From NCBI RefSeq assembly GCF_947492645.1, contig NZ_CANLMZ010000008.1, positions 186,001 through 250,000 of the forward strand: DNA of 64,000 bases. Reading direction: 5' to 3'. Position 1 is the first letter of the stretch. Each line of letters begins with the position of its first letter. The notes under the pieces are model-generated. The model was not told the DNA's origin, did no database searches, and saw only the letters and a list, made by a program, of their open reading frames with translations. The DNA comes from an uncultured Pontibacter sp. GTDB lineage: Bacteria > Bacteroidota > Bacteroidia > Cytophagales > Hymenobacteraceae. Shown here one piece after another: positions 54,418-63,849 of this stretch. The position numbers and the translations under genes were made by a program.

Positions 54418-55203
54418 TTATAGTTGTGTGTTCTGCTCTACTAATTGGGTCAAAGCTACAAAATCCTGCACCGAAAGCTGCTCGGCGCGCTTGTCAAAAA
54501 CAGGCTGGACTGTTGTTTCGGGGGGCAAGTTATAACTTCGGAGTGAGTTACGAAGCGTTTTGCGTCTTGTTCCGAAACTTAATTTAACTACCTGAAAAAA
54601 CAGTTTCTCGTTACAGGCCAGCTTTTCCACGTTGTTGCGCACCAAACTGATTACCGCAGACTTTACCTTTGGTGGCGGGTTAAACACCTTCTCCCCTACA
54701 GTAAATTTGTAGTCGATTGTATAAAAAGCCTGCAACAGCACACTAAGTATACCATAGGTTTTAGAACCCGGAGGCGCGGCTATTCTTTCTGCCACTTCTT
54801 TCTGGATCATACACACCACCTCCGGCACCACATCGCGCTGCTCCAGCACTTTAAAGAAAATCTGGCTCGAGATGTTGTAAGGAAAGTTACCGATAATGGC
54901 AAAAGGCCCTGGAAACAACTTACTCAAATCTGTTTTCAGAAAATCGGCAGAGATGATGCGGTCCTCCAACGTAGGGAAGTGTTCCTGCAGGTAAGCGATA
55001 GATTCTCTGTCGATGTCTACGACGGTGGTTCTGTACTCGGGGTGTTTAATTAGGTACTGCGTGAGCACCCCCATGCCGGGCCCGATCTCCAATACATCCT
55101 TTACGCCGCGGTGCAGGGTTAGCTGGTCCACAATTTTTATGGCGATGTTCTGGTCTACCAGAAAGTGCTGGCCCAGGTGCTTTTTTGGTCTTACATTACC
55201 CAC
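54418..55203 (-). CDS. rsmA: 16S rRNA dimethyladenosine transferase RsmA (KsgA)
   Basis: 261 residues. KKHLGQHFLVDQNIA is the family start, LEIGPGMGVLTQYL the SAM-binding motif, and GNFPYNISSQI the target-adenine pocket (usually NLPYN). It dimethylates two adjacent adenines near the 16S rRNA 3' end during 30S maturation. The gene is translationally close to mgtE downstream. Its start is divergent from the aminopeptidase gene with a 159-bp intergenic region. Confidence 0.95.
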   Translation of the reverse strand: MGNVRPKKHLGQHFLVDQNIAIKIVDQLTLHRGVKDVLEIGPGMGVLTQYLIKHPEYRTTVVDIDRESIAYLQEHFPTLEDRIISADFLKTDLSKLFPGPFAIIGNFPYNISSQIFFKVLEQRDVVPEVVCMIQKEVAERIAAPPGSKTYGILSVLLQAFYTIDYKFTVGEKVFNPPPKVKSAVISLVRNNVEKLACNEKLFFQVVKLSFGTRRKTLRNSLRSYNLPPETTVQPVFDKRAEQLSVQDFVALTQLVEQNTQL

Positions 55204-55362
55204 GTTATGCTAATTAGGAGCCTGAGTTTCAAAAAGTATACTTTTCGGCTCAATCTCGTTATACCTTACATTGTAAAGCCGACAAAGCGTTTGCCGCTTG
55301 GTAAGCTCTTCGCTTTACGTATTATACTTACTATATTGCGAACTCAAAGATACGAACGACAA

Positions 55363-56796
55363 ATGCCAACACAACTTAAATACGACACAAGCTTCGCTAA
55401 AAACACCGATCTGGCTATAATAATAGCAAAAGATGCGGTTAGCCAGGTGCAGGAACTGCAGCCGGAAGAGCAAAACTATGTGCAGCAGCAGGTAGACCAC
55501 GACGCCAAGTTCATTTACCTGAACCGCTACTCGCACCGCGTATACGTGCTGGTACAACCAGAGGCAAAAACAGAGAACCTGAAGAAAGAGGCGCTTCGCC
55601 AGGCCGGCCATGCTTTATTAAAGCAACTTAAAACTGACAAGGCAACGCAGATCACCATACTTGATAAAACCAACTCGCAGGCAAGTTTATACTTAGCCGA
55701 GGGCTTATACTTAAGCAACTATGAGCATCTGAAGTATAAAACCAAAAACACCAAGCCTAGCACCCTGCAAGCCATTACCATTGCCGACGAAAGTATAAAT
55801 GAGCAGGAAGTACAGGAACTTGCCAACATACTGGAGGCCGTATATAAAGTACGCGACCTGATAAACGAACCGCACAGCCACCAGTCGGCACCGCAGTTTA
55901 GCGAGCAACTGGAGGAAGTTGCAAACCAGGGCGGCTTTGACATTGAAGTGTTAGATGAGCTGAGAATACAAAGCCTGAAGATGGGTGGCTTGCTGGCCGT
56001 AAACCAGGGCAGCGAAGAACCGGCCACCTTTAATATATTAGAGTGGAAACCTGAGAACGCCAAAAACTCCAAACCATACGTGCTGGTAGGCAAAGGCGTA
56101 GTATACGATACCGGTGGCCTTAGCTTAAAGCCAACGCCGCAGTCAATGGATTACATGAAGTCTGACATGGCTGGTGCCGCTGCTGTAACAGGTGTACTAT
56201 ATGCCGCTGCTAAAAACAAGCTGCCGCTGCACATTATTGGTCTGATACCGGCAACGGACAACCGCCCGGGCGGACAGGCAGTAGCCCCAGGCGACGTTAT
56301 TACCATGCACAACGGCATGACCGTAGAAGTACTGAACACCGACGCTGAAGGCCGCCTTATACTTGCCGATGCCCTTAGCTTTGCAAAAAAGTATAACCCC
56401 GAATTAGTAATAGATTTGGCTACGCTTACCGGCTCTGCCATGCGCGCTGTAGGTAAAGAAGGTGTGGTAGTGATGGGAACAGCCGGCGAGGAAATAATGG
56501 CCGGCCTTAAAGCAGCTGGTGATAACGTGCACGAGCGCACGGTGGAGTTTCCGCTGTGGGATGAGTACAGAAAGCAACTCGATTCTGACATTGCCGACCT
56601 CAAGAACCTGGGTGGAGCAGATGCAGGCCATATTACAGCAGGCAAATTCCTGGAAGAGTTCACCGACTACCCTTGGGTGCATTTCGATATTGCTGGTACC
56701 GCTTACCTGCACTCCGAAGATTCTTACCGCGGCAAATTAGCAACAGGCTCAGGAGTACGCCTGGTTTACAATTATTTAAGTGCTTTGGCACGATAA
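55363..56796 (+). CDS. Leucyl aminopeptidase (M17)
   Basis: 477 residues from ATG 55363 (MPTQLKYDTSFAKN); the frame is open to 55165 but that part overlaps rsmA antisense. The catalytic domain has VGKGVVYDTGGLSLKPT with metal ligand Asp, the MDYMKSDMAGAAAVTG helix, and the family signature NTDAEGRLILADAL with the Asp/Glu metal ligands and catalytic Arg. A cytosolic two-metal peptidase that releases N-terminal residues. It is followed 7 bp later by pdxA. Confidence 0.94.
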   Translation: MPTQLKYDTSFAKNTDLAIIIAKDAVSQVQELQPEEQNYVQQQVDHDAKFIYLNRYSHRVYVLVQPEAKTENLKKEALRQAGHALLKQLKTDKATQITILDKTNSQASLYLAEGLYLSNYEHLKYKTKNTKPSTLQAITIADESINEQEVQELANILEAVYKVRDLINEPHSHQSAPQFSEQLEEVANQGGFDIEVLDELRIQSLKMGGLLAVNQGSEEPATFNILEWKPENAKNSKPYVLVGKGVVYDTGGLSLKPTPQSMDYMKSDMAGAAAVTGVLYAAAKNKLPLHIIGLIPATDNRPGGQAVAPGDVITMHNGMTVEVLNTDAEGRLILADALSFAKKYNPELVIDLATLTGSAMRAVGKEGVVVMGTAGEEIMAGLKAAGDNVHERTVEFPLWDEYRKQLDSDIADLKNLGGADAGHITAGKFLEEFTDYPWVHFDIAGTAYLHSEDSYRGKLATGSGVRLVYNYLSALAR

Positions 56797-56803
56797 GTAT
56801 AAA

Positions 56804-57826
56804 ATGGATACAAAGTATAAAGTGAGATTAGGCATCAGTATTGGCGATACAAACGGCATCGGACCTGAGGTAATCGTGAAAACCCTTAGCGACCAACGCA
56901 TACTTAATTACTGTACCCCGGTAATTTACGCCGCTCCTGGTGTTCTTAACAGAATACGCAAGGCTCTTAGCGCAGAGCATTTCTTTTACCAGCCAGTAGA
57001 CTCAGCCGACGCCTTAGTGCCGCGCAAAGTAAACGTGGTTACCTGCTGGGACGGTGAACTGGAAGTAGCACCTGGCACACCTACACCTGAATCAGGCAAA
57101 GCATCCCTGGACTCCCTTTTGGCCGCCAGCCGCGATTTAAAAGCCGGAAAACTGGATGGTTTGGTAACTGCACCTATCAATAAAGACAACATACAGGCCG
57201 AGGAGTTTAACTTCCCGGGCCATACCGAGTTCCTTACCTCCTATTTCGACGCGCCCGAAAGCTTAATGCTTTTAGTTAGCGGCGACTTAAGAGTAGCCAC
57301 AGTAACAGGGCACATGCCTGTAAAAGAGGTAGCTTCCAGGTTAACGCCCGAGCTGCTTATCCGCAAGCTAACCATCCTGCTGGAGTCGCTGCGAAAGGAT
57401 TTTGGCATACTTAAGCCTAGAATTGCCGTGCTTGGCTTAAACCCACATGCCGGCGAAGAAGGTTTGCTGGGCACAGAGGAAATGGAGATTATACGCCCAG
57501 CCATTATGCAACTGAAAGAGCGCGGGCACCTGGTGTTCGGCCCCTTCCCTGCTGATGGCTTTTTTGGCATGCAGCAGTACAAGCAGGTAGATGCTGTTTT
57601 GGCGATGTACCACGACCAGGGGCTTATACCTTTTAAAACTTTGGCTTTTGAGAGCGGCGTAAACTACACGGCAGGCTTGCCAATTGTGCGCACATCCCCA
57701 GACCATGGCACCGCTTATGACATTGCAGCTAAGCACATTGCAAATGAAACCTCTTTCAGAGAGGCTTTGTTCTTGGCCTGCGACATCATAAAAATGCGCC
57801 AGCTGGAACAAATGCCTGTTGTTTAA
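56804..57826 (+). CDS. pdxA: 4-hydroxythreonine-4-phosphate dehydrogenase PdxA
   Basis: 340 residues from ATG 56804; the frame extends to 56780 inside the previous gene. ISIGDTNGIGPEVIVKTL is the PdxA start, FPGHTEFLTSYF and AMYHDQGLIPFKTLAF hold the metal-binding His residues, and TSPDHGTAYDIAAK contributes the third. It oxidises 4-phosphohydroxy-L-threonine in the DXP-independent pyridoxal phosphate pathway. Upstream is the aminopeptidase gene. Confidence 0.95.
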   Translation: MDTKYKVRLGISIGDTNGIGPEVIVKTLSDQRILNYCTPVIYAAPGVLNRIRKALSAEHFFYQPVDSADALVPRKVNVVTCWDGELEVAPGTPTPESGKASLDSLLAASRDLKAGKLDGLVTAPINKDNIQAEEFNFPGHTEFLTSYFDAPESLMLLVSGDLRVATVTGHMPVKEVASRLTPELLIRKLTILLESLRKDFGILKPRIAVLGLNPHAGEEGLLGTEEMEIIRPAIMQLKERGHLVFGPFPADGFFGMQQYKQVDAVLAMYHDQGLIPFKTLAFESGVNYTAGLPIVRTSPDHGTAYDIAAKHIANETSFREALFLACDIIKMRQLEQMPVV

Positions 57827-57861
57827 TAGCGTCAGGTATTTTATTTCTCAGATTAATATCC

Positions 57862-57869
57862 TAATTTTG
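57862..57869 (+). promoter_or_regulatory. -7 element before the yceD-rpmF-plsX-fabH genes
   Basis: TAATTTTG matches TAnnTTTG and lies 23 bp before the GTG start of the DUF177 gene, giving a short leader. Confidence 0.55.
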
Positions 57870-57892
57870 CGTCTTGCAATAAAGAGTCGGTT

Positions 57893-58438
57893 GTGAAAAA
57901 GTTAAAAGATTATGAAATCGGCATTGCCAAGCTCAGCAACAAGGTACATACCTATGAGTTTGAGATGGATGATTCTTTCTTTGACCTTTTTGGGAAGGAA
58001 ATAATTTCAGGAGGAAAGCTGCTGGCCAACGTTAAGCTTGACAAAACAGAGTCGCTGCTCACGTTTAACATTGACATAAAAGGGCATGTGCGCCTCACCT
58101 GCGACAGAAGCCTGGATGAGTTTGATCATCCGGTAGCGCTGCAGGAAGTTTTCAGAGTGAAGTATGGCGATGAAAGCATGGAGTTGGCTGATGACCTGTG
58201 GCAGATCACTAGTGGCACACAGGCTATCAACATTGCACAGCACCTTTATGATTACATCATATTGTCTTTGCCCATGAAAAAGCTGCATCCGCGGTTTTTA
58301 GAGGAAATGGATGAAGAAGATGAGGAAAGTGAGGACGATATCCTGATTTATTCTTCGCAGAGCGATAGCAGCGAAGATGAGGACGACGATGACGAGGATA
58401 CAGATCCGCGTTGGGACGCACTCAAAAACCTTAACTAA
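57893..58438 (+). CDS. DUF177/YceD-family protein
   Basis: 181 residues from a GTG start; no ATG in frame suits the conserved beginning (KKLKDYEIGIAKLSNKVH). The core contains VRLTCDRSLDEFDHPV, the conserved Cys-containing segment of the family, which acts in 23S rRNA maturation or ribosome assembly. The C-terminus is exceptionally acidic, with long runs of Glu and Asp. It always precedes rpmF in bacteria, as here (55-bp gap). Confidence 0.9.
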   Translation: MKKLKDYEIGIAKLSNKVHTYEFEMDDSFFDLFGKEIISGGKLLANVKLDKTESLLTFNIDIKGHVRLTCDRSLDEFDHPVALQEVFRVKYGDESMELADDLWQITSGTQAINIAQHLYDYIILSLPMKKLHPRFLEEMDEEDEESEDDILIYSSQSDSSEDEDDDDEDTDPRWDALKNLN

Positions 58439-58493
58439 AAGAGTTTCAGAAGTATAAAAAGTATAAACTAGTAAGTAAATTTTCAACTAAAAA

Positions 58494-58691
58494 ATGGCAC
58501 ATCCTAAACGTAAGATTTCGAAGACCAGAAGAGATAAGAGAAGAACTCATTATAAACTTTCTGAGAAAGCTATCGCAACTTGCCCTACTACAGACACGCC
58601 TCACCTTTACCACCATGCATATGTGGTAGACGGAGACCTGTTCCACAAAGGCAAGCTGGCTATCAAAAATTATACAGCGAACGCCCAATAA
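58494..58691 (+). CDS. rpmF: 50S ribosomal protein L32
   Basis: 65 residues, starting [19 protein letters not shown], the standard L32 beginning. Only one Cys is present, so it is a zinc-free form. Position between DUF177 and plsX is the conserved order. Confidence 0.96.
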   Translation: MAHPKRKISKTRRDKRRTHYKLSEKAIATCPTTDTPHLYHHAYVVDGDLFHKGKLAIKNYTANAQ

Positions 58692-58740
58692 GCACTAACC
58701 TGCTTTAGTTTAAGTTCTGTATAATTAACAACATCCATAC

Positions 58741-59682
58741 ATGAGGATCGCCTTAGACGCTATGGGCGGCGACTATGCACCAGATGCTGTCGTAAAAGGT
58801 GCCATACTTGCCGCAGAGCAGCTCGAGAAAGATGACGTTATCTTGCTTATCGGCAAAGAAGACGCTATCCAACCGCTGCTGAACGAATACAATTACGCTG
58901 GGAACAACATCAAAATTGTTCATGCTAGCCAGGTTATCGAAATGGGAGAGCACCCTACAAAGGCGCTTTCCCAGAAAACCGACTCTAGCATAGCCGTTGG
59001 GTACGGCCTGCTTAAAATGCAGAAAGCTGATGCTTTTTGTAGTGCAGGAAATACCGGTGCTATGCTGGTGGGCGCTATGTTTAGTGTAAAAGCGGTAGAA
59101 GGTATACTAAGGCCCTCTATTGGAGGACTGGTTCCTAAATTGAACGGAGGTTTCGGGATTATACTGGACGTAGGTGCCAACGCAGACTGCAAGCCAGAAG
59201 TACTTGAACAGTTTGGTGAGATAGGCTCTATCTACGCCAAGTATGTTTTGGAGATCCCGAATCCGAAGGTTGGTTTAATGAACCTGGGCGAGGAAGAAGG
59301 AAAAGGAACTGTAGTTACGCAAGCAGCACACCAGCGCCTTAAAGCAAACACGAATATCAACTTTATCGGTAACATTGAAGGCAGAGACCTTTTTAACGAT
59401 AGAGCGGACGTAATTGTATGCGACGGCTATACTGGAAATATCATTTTGAAACTGGCAGAGAACATCTACGATATTCTTAACGAGAAGAATATGCATGACC
59501 CGTTCTTCGACAAGTTTAATTATGAAGCTGTTGGCGGTAGTCCAATTCTGGGTATAAACGGCAATGCCGTTATCGGGCATGGTGTTTCTAGCCCTAAGGC
59601 TATTTGCAACATGGTGCTACAAGCCCAGAAAATGGTATCTTCTAAGCTCTCGGAACGATTCCAGAAAAAATACAGCGCATAA
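58741..59682 (+). CDS. plsX: Phosphate acyltransferase PlsX
   Basis: 313 residues. Start [20 protein letters not shown] is the family signature; [26 protein letters not shown] and [11 protein letters not shown] follow. It turns acyl-ACP into acyl phosphate for the glycerol-3-phosphate acyltransferase PlsY, linking fatty acid synthesis to phospholipids. The stop codon lies inside a structured element at 59677-59779. Confidence 0.95.
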   Translation: MRIALDAMGGDYAPDAVVKGAILAAEQLEKDDVILLIGKEDAIQPLLNEYNYAGNNIKIVHASQVIEMGEHPTKALSQKTDSSIAVGYGLLKMQKADAFCSAGNTGAMLVGAMFSVKAVEGILRPSIGGLVPKLNGGFGIILDVGANADCKPEVLEQFGEIGSIYAKYVLEIPNPKVGLMNLGEEEGKGTVVTQAAHQRLKANTNINFIGNIEGRDLFNDRADVIVCDGYTGNIILKLAENIYDILNEKNMHDPFFDKFNYEAVGGSPILGINGNAVIGHGVSSPKAICNMVLQAQKMVSSKLSERFQKKYSA

Positions 59683-59779
59683 CCTGTTACCCAGCGGGGT
59701 AATAGATTTATATTTAATTGGCTTAATCTGTTTCAGCAATTCTTTTTACAGAATCTGACAGGTTATGCCAATTTTTTTT
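59677..59779 (+). ncRNA. Cloverleaf-like structured element between plsX and fabH
   Basis: An 11-bp closing stem (GCATAACCTGT with ACAGGTTATGC) encloses three short hairpins (TACCC/GGGTA, AGATT/AATCT, ATTCT/AGAAT) and is followed by a T9 tract. The left arm overlaps the plsX stop. It may be a terminator, attenuator or processed RNA; no known family was recognised. Confidence 0.45.
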
Positions 59780-59827
59780 TAGTAAATTGCCCCACTTACT
59801 TAATTTCTAACCGAAACATCATTTACC

Positions 59828-60826
59828 ATGAGTAAAATCACCGCCGCTATAACAGGCGTAAGTGGCTATGTTCCAGAATACGTGCTCACAAATAAGGAGC
59901 TTGAGACAATGGTTGAGACCAATGACGAATGGATAACTTCGCGCACGGGTATCAAGGAGAGGCGTATTTTGAAAGGTGAAGGCCTCGGCACATCACACAT
60001 TGCGGTTCCTGCGGTTAGAGAATTGCTTAAAAAAACGAACACCAAGCCAGAAGAAATAGACTTACTTATCTGCGCCACTACTACCCCTGATATGGTTTTC
60101 CCGGCAACGGCAAATCTTATAACAGCAGAAGTAGGCGCTGTAAATGCCTTCGGATACGATTTACAGGCTGCTTGCTCAGGCTTCCTATTTGCTCTTGCAA
60201 CCGGATCAAAGTTCATAGAGACAGGTCAGTATAAAAAGGTAGTGGTTGTAGGTGCTGATAAAATGTCTGCTATAGTTGATTATACCGACAGGGCAACCTG
60301 TATTATCTTTGGTGATGGCGGCGGCGCGGTTATGCTGGAACCAAACACCGAAGGCCTGGGCATACTTGACTCTGTTTTAAAATCGGATGGCACAGGCGCC
60401 CAGTTCCTGCACATGAAAGCAGGCGGTAGCCGCAAGCCAGCAACTATCGAAACTGTACAGGCAAGAGAACACTATGCTTACCAGGAGGGCCAGCAGGTGT
60501 TTAAATTTGCTGTTAAAGGCATGGCTGATGTGTCGGCGGAGGTTATGGAGCGTAACAACCTTAGCGGTGACGATGTTGCCTGGCTTGTACCGCACCAGGC
60601 AAACAAACGCATTATAGAGGCTACTGCAAACCGTATGGGCCTTAGTAACGAAAAGGTGATGCTCAACATTCACAAGTATGGCAACACTACCAGCGGCACG
60701 ATTCCGCTTTGCCTGTGGGAGTATGAAAGCCAGTTAAAGAAAGGCGACAACATTGTGTTAGCTGCTTTTGGTGGCGGCTTTACATGGGGTGCTATCTACC
60801 TGAAGTGGGCTTATGATCCGAAGTAG
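59828..60826 (+). CDS. fabH: 3-oxoacyl-ACP synthase III (KAS III)
   Basis: 332 residues. The catalytic Cys is in [13 protein letters not shown], the His in [12 protein letters not shown], and the Asn in [30 protein letters not shown] is the family signature. It starts fatty acid synthesis by condensing acetyl-CoA with malonyl-ACP. Usually efp follows directly in this gene order, but here two other genes intervene. A strong terminator follows 9 bp after the stop. Confidence 0.96.
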   Translation: MSKITAAITGVSGYVPEYVLTNKELETMVETNDEWITSRTGIKERRILKGEGLGTSHIAVPAVRELLKKTNTKPEEIDLLICATTTPDMVFPATANLITAEVGAVNAFGYDLQAACSGFLFALATGSKFIETGQYKKVVVVGADKMSAIVDYTDRATCIIFGDGGGAVMLEPNTEGLGILDSVLKSDGTGAQFLHMKAGGSRKPATIETVQAREHYAYQEGQQVFKFAVKGMADVSAEVMERNNLSGDDVAWLVPHQANKRIIEATANRMGLSNEKVMLNIHKYGNTTSGTIPLCLWEYESQLKKGDNIVLAAFGGGFTWGAIYLKWAYDPK

Positions 60827-60835
60827 TATCCAAAC

Positions 60836-60900
60836 CTATATATAAATTACATTAAAAAAAGCGGCCATGTGTCGCTTTTTTTAATGTAATTTATATATAG
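60836..60900. terminator. Terminator after fabH, perfect 28-bp stem
   Basis: 28-bp perfect arms around a 9-nt loop. The loop-proximal GCG/CGC followed by A7 and T7 tracts makes it work in both directions. It ends 18 bp before the next ATG. Confidence 0.9.
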
Positions 60901-60917
60901 TATAATCTTACTTCTAT

Positions 60918-62042
60918 ATGGCCAAACTTTTAACAGCCTTACTCACACTCTTATTACTCCCGTACTTTGGTGCCAATGCCCAAAGCTCTTTCGAAGAAGC
61001 TTTCCTGGTTCAAAACCAGGATACCATCCATGGCTACATCAAAAGTGCCTCAGATTTGGAGCTAAGTAAGGTGATACAATTCAAAACTGACTTGAACTCA
61101 GAAGCTGTCAGAGAATTTTACCCAGGAGAGGTTACAGCCTTTTACTTCAAGGCTACTGGTTTTTACTATGCCTCTGTAAAAGCAGAAATACTAAAAGGCT
61201 CTTCCAAAGTATATCATCACAGATTTGCCAAACTACTGTTAAGCGGGTTCACGAGCTTGTACAAGCTCCAGCTGCCTGAAGAGGAACAGTCTATAGTTAC
61301 GTTACGAAACAACACGTTCCTGTATATCTTGCAAAAAGGCACCACCTACTACACTTTGGGATTATATGAGACAATGGATGGGAGTTACGCCATAAAAAAC
61401 AAACGATACGCGGGTATGATGAGGGCAGCTTTTTCTGATTGTGAGCTGCTATCCCTTGATCTGAACCAACTTAATTTTGATGATAAATCGATGATGAAAG
61501 CAGTTGCTGCATATAATGCCTGTATGGATCCAGCGGTTGCCACCACCTATTATACATACAAGGCTAAAGCTGTGATCAAGCATGGGGTGGAGCTTTCCTT
61601 CGCGAAGCTGTACCTACCCAAAAATCCGAATAACATAAGTGCCCAGGGATATTCTGCGGGATACTTTTGGGACATTATACAGCCTGATGCAAGTAGAAAG
61701 TACTCTACGAAGTTTGGCGTCACTTATATGTATTATCAGCTAGACAGAAATTCTCCAAATGCCGAATTTAAAAAAGAGGCTGTTCATTATTTACGCCTTC
61801 CCCTGGCCATTCAGTATAATCTAAAGGATCCAATCGTGTCAGAGACCGTTCCATTTTTTAACATTGGGTTTACCGCGCAGATAACCACAAATGCTCGCTA
61901 CAGAGATTACATTCCTTTGCCGAGCATCGGAGCAGGTATGTATAGCAAGCGCTTTAGATTTGCTGCTCTTTTGGAAAATGATGGGTTTAAATTCTCAAAT
62001 CCAAAGCTTATCAGCTTATCAGTTGGCATGAGATTAGACTAA
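60918..62042 (+). CDS. Secreted protein of unknown function
   Basis: 374 residues with a signal peptide (MAKLLTALLTLLLLPYFGANAQ). Not assigned to a named family. The first half has strand-rich segments (EAFLVQNQDTIHGYIKSA) seen in many uncharacterised Bacteroidota proteins. The last ~150 residues alternate like a small barrel (KFGVTYMYYQ, then RFAALLENDGFKF and LISLSVGMRLD), suggesting outer-membrane or periplasmic location. Two perfect hairpins enclose it as an independent transcription unit. It is placed between fabH and efp, which are normally adjacent. Confidence 0.7.
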   Translation: MAKLLTALLTLLLLPYFGANAQSSFEEAFLVQNQDTIHGYIKSASDLELSKVIQFKTDLNSEAVREFYPGEVTAFYFKATGFYYASVKAEILKGSSKVYHHRFAKLLLSGFTSLYKLQLPEEEQSIVTLRNNTFLYILQKGTTYYTLGLYETMDGSYAIKNKRYAGMMRAAFSDCELLSLDLNQLNFDDKSMMKAVAAYNACMDPAVATTYYTYKAKAVIKHGVELSFAKLYLPKNPNNISAQGYSAGYFWDIIQPDASRKYSTKFGVTYMYYQLDRNSPNAEFKKEAVHYLRLPLAIQYNLKDPIVSETVPFFNIGFTAQITTNARYRDYIPLPSIGAGMYSKRFRFAALLENDGFKFSNPKLISLSVGMRLD

Positions 62043-62104
62043 CAGCGATCATCTTATATGCTAAAAAATGTATGAGCTTATATGGAACAACCTATCTGAA
62101 TAAG

Positions 62105-62170
62105 CTAACAAGTATAAAGCAAAAGAGGCTGCCCCTACAGGGGCAGCCTCTTTTGCTTTATACTTGTTAG
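62105..62170. terminator. Bidirectional terminator, perfect 32-bp stem
   Basis: 32-bp perfect arms with a 2-nt spacer. The arms contain AAGTATAAAGC and its complement. It serves the convergent genes at 60918-62042 and 62167-63429 and even overlaps the stop codon of the latter. Confidence 0.92.
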
Positions 62171-63429
62171 TGTTTTAAACTTCCTACGCTAGTCTGTCGC
62201 AATCGCTCAGTAGCATCAGAAACCAATGCTTTAACCTCTCTGTAATAAACAAAATAACCCATAAGTGATATCAGCAGTAAATTACTGATTCCTAACGCAC
62301 CAAAATGGTCTAGTTGCTTTGCCATATACTTGCCAACAAAGTCAGATGAGTTTGCGCCATACAACAATATAACTACAATAAAGCCCACAAGTAAAGGGGT
62401 GTTTTTTTGCTCTTGCAAGAAGCGCAGCAGCATAACAATAACAGGTAGTGCATAAAGGAAGTGCTCTGTATCTGTTATCACCAGGTTTGGAATGATGGCA
62501 ATAAGTACAAAGCATTCCATCATCATCAGGCGGCCCATAGTATCTTTGCTCTCCTCCCCTAGCAGAACTGCATGTTTCCTGTTTCTCCAAAATACAGCAA
62601 CGTATACCAAACCTAAAGCGATTAGCAGGTGCAAGGTAAAATACTGCGGAATCTCTAGGGAAGTATAAACCTGTAAAATAGATGCGATGGTATTATCACT
62701 CTCCAAATAACTATTATGTGCCATCACAGCTTTAAACCAATCCTGGTGCAAAGCAATATTATCGCTAAAGCCAACTACAGCAGCTGGGGCAAGCGCAAAA
62801 AACACAAAAGATAGCGTTACGTGCAGCAGCGTTACCCTTTTTTGATGGAGAACAAGAGGCAGCAACAAGATTAAAAAGTATGGCTTGGTAACAAAAACAA
62901 ACCCTAACAACCACCCCGCCCTCTTCTCCCGGCCCCCGGCTATGTAGTAGAGTGCGGCACTAACAAAGGCTACAAGTACAATATTGATGTTACCTAAATG
63001 CAGCTCACGCACCATGTGCACGAGAATACACAAAAAAGTTACAGCAAGTATGGCATTGGTTACCTTGCCTTTATTTACCCACCTGCGAACTAAATAATGC
63101 AAAAACACAATGGTAGAAATAGCGCAACAGGCTAAAACAATAAAGTGCAATACTTTGGCTACACCGAAACTGAACGCGCAGTAAGGCAGAAAAAAGAGCA
63201 GCGTGGCCGGCGAGTACTTATAGTATCCGGTCTTTAACCCGAAAGGGATACCATATACCTGGTTTTCGCTTAACAGCGCAGATGCCGCTTCATAATAAAC
63301 CTTAAAATCATTTAAATTAAAACGCCCATTAATGTTCTCAACAATAATTATTGTAAGACTCAAAACAACGGCGAATAGCACAAATACTTTATGATACTTT
63401 AACTTTGGCAGTAGTTCTTTCATTATCAC
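62167..63429 (-). CDS. GT87-family membrane mannosyltransferase-like protein (DUF2029)
   Basis: 420 residues with about ten membrane helices. NDFKVYYEAASALLSENQVY carries the periplasmic Asp of the GT87/DUF2029 family and GYYKYSPATLLFFLP the conserved P-x-x-x-L loop. These integral enzymes use polyprenyl-phosphate sugars to glycosylate envelope molecules. The donor and acceptor are unknown. A start at 63429 or two codons later is possible. It is divergent from efp with a 420-bp gap containing a palindromic operator-like site. Confidence 0.85.
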   Translation of the reverse strand: MIMKELLPKLKYHKVFVLFAVVLSLTIIIVENINGRFNLNDFKVYYEAASALLSENQVYGIPFGLKTGYYKYSPATLLFFLPYCAFSFGVAKVLHFIVLACCAISTIVFLHYLVRRWVNKGKVTNAILAVTFLCILVHMVRELHLGNINIVLVAFVSAALYYIAGGREKRAGWLLGFVFVTKPYFLILLLPLVLHQKRVTLLHVTLSFVFFALAPAAVVGFSDNIALHQDWFKAVMAHNSYLESDNTIASILQVYTSLEIPQYFTLHLLIALGLVYVAVFWRNRKHAVLLGEESKDTMGRLMMMECFVLIAIIPNLVITDTEHFLYALPVIVMLLRFLQEQKNTPLLVGFIVVILLYGANSSDFVGKYMAKQLDHFGALGISNLLLISLMGYFVYYREVKALVSDATERLRQTSVGSLKH

Positions 63430-63611
63430 GTTCTTATACCCTGCAGTAGTATTTCAAAACTTTAAAACTAATTCTGAAAAAGCTACAAAGCTAATGTTTA
63501 GTTCAATAAAAGAGTAAGATAAGCGGCAGGCATCTTGGCTAAGCAAACATACACTATAGCAAGAAGAAATCTAAAGTGGATCAGATGTTACCTGTAGTTG
63601 CTATTGCGATA

Positions 63612-63628
63612 GGTGTAAACGTTACACC
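63612..63628. promoter_or_regulatory. Operator-like palindrome
   Basis: GGTGTAA-ACG-TTACACC, perfect 7-bp arms with a 3-bp centre. It lies between the GT87 and efp genes. No regulator in the window is assigned to it. Confidence 0.4.
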
Positions 63629-63767
63629 ACTTAGTATAAAGTGGCAGTAAGCAGCAGTCGTGGGAAAAAAATCTGCTTCAGGAAATTATTATGCGTGCAT
63701 ACCATTTAGGATAAAATCAATGAAAAGCAACTTAAATACATTGCTTTTTCGGGACAAATCAGGCAGA

Positions 63768-63799
63768 TTGACTAACTTTGCTTGCAATACATAGTTTTG
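63768..63799 (+). promoter_or_regulatory. Candidate efp promoter
   Basis: TAGTTTTG (63792-63799) fits TAnnTTTG, with TTG at 63768-63770 at the right distance for the -33 element. The ATG follows 50 bp later. Confidence 0.55.
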
Positions 63800-63849
63800 C
63801 GCTATACTTTTAACGTTTCATTTAAGTACAACACGATTCAGAACATAAT

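Larger units (their letters stand above)
63430..63849. other. Divergent intergenic region before efp
   Basis: 420 bp without a gene. It holds a 17-bp palindrome at 63612-63628 and the efp promoter element near 63792. Confidence 0.5.
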
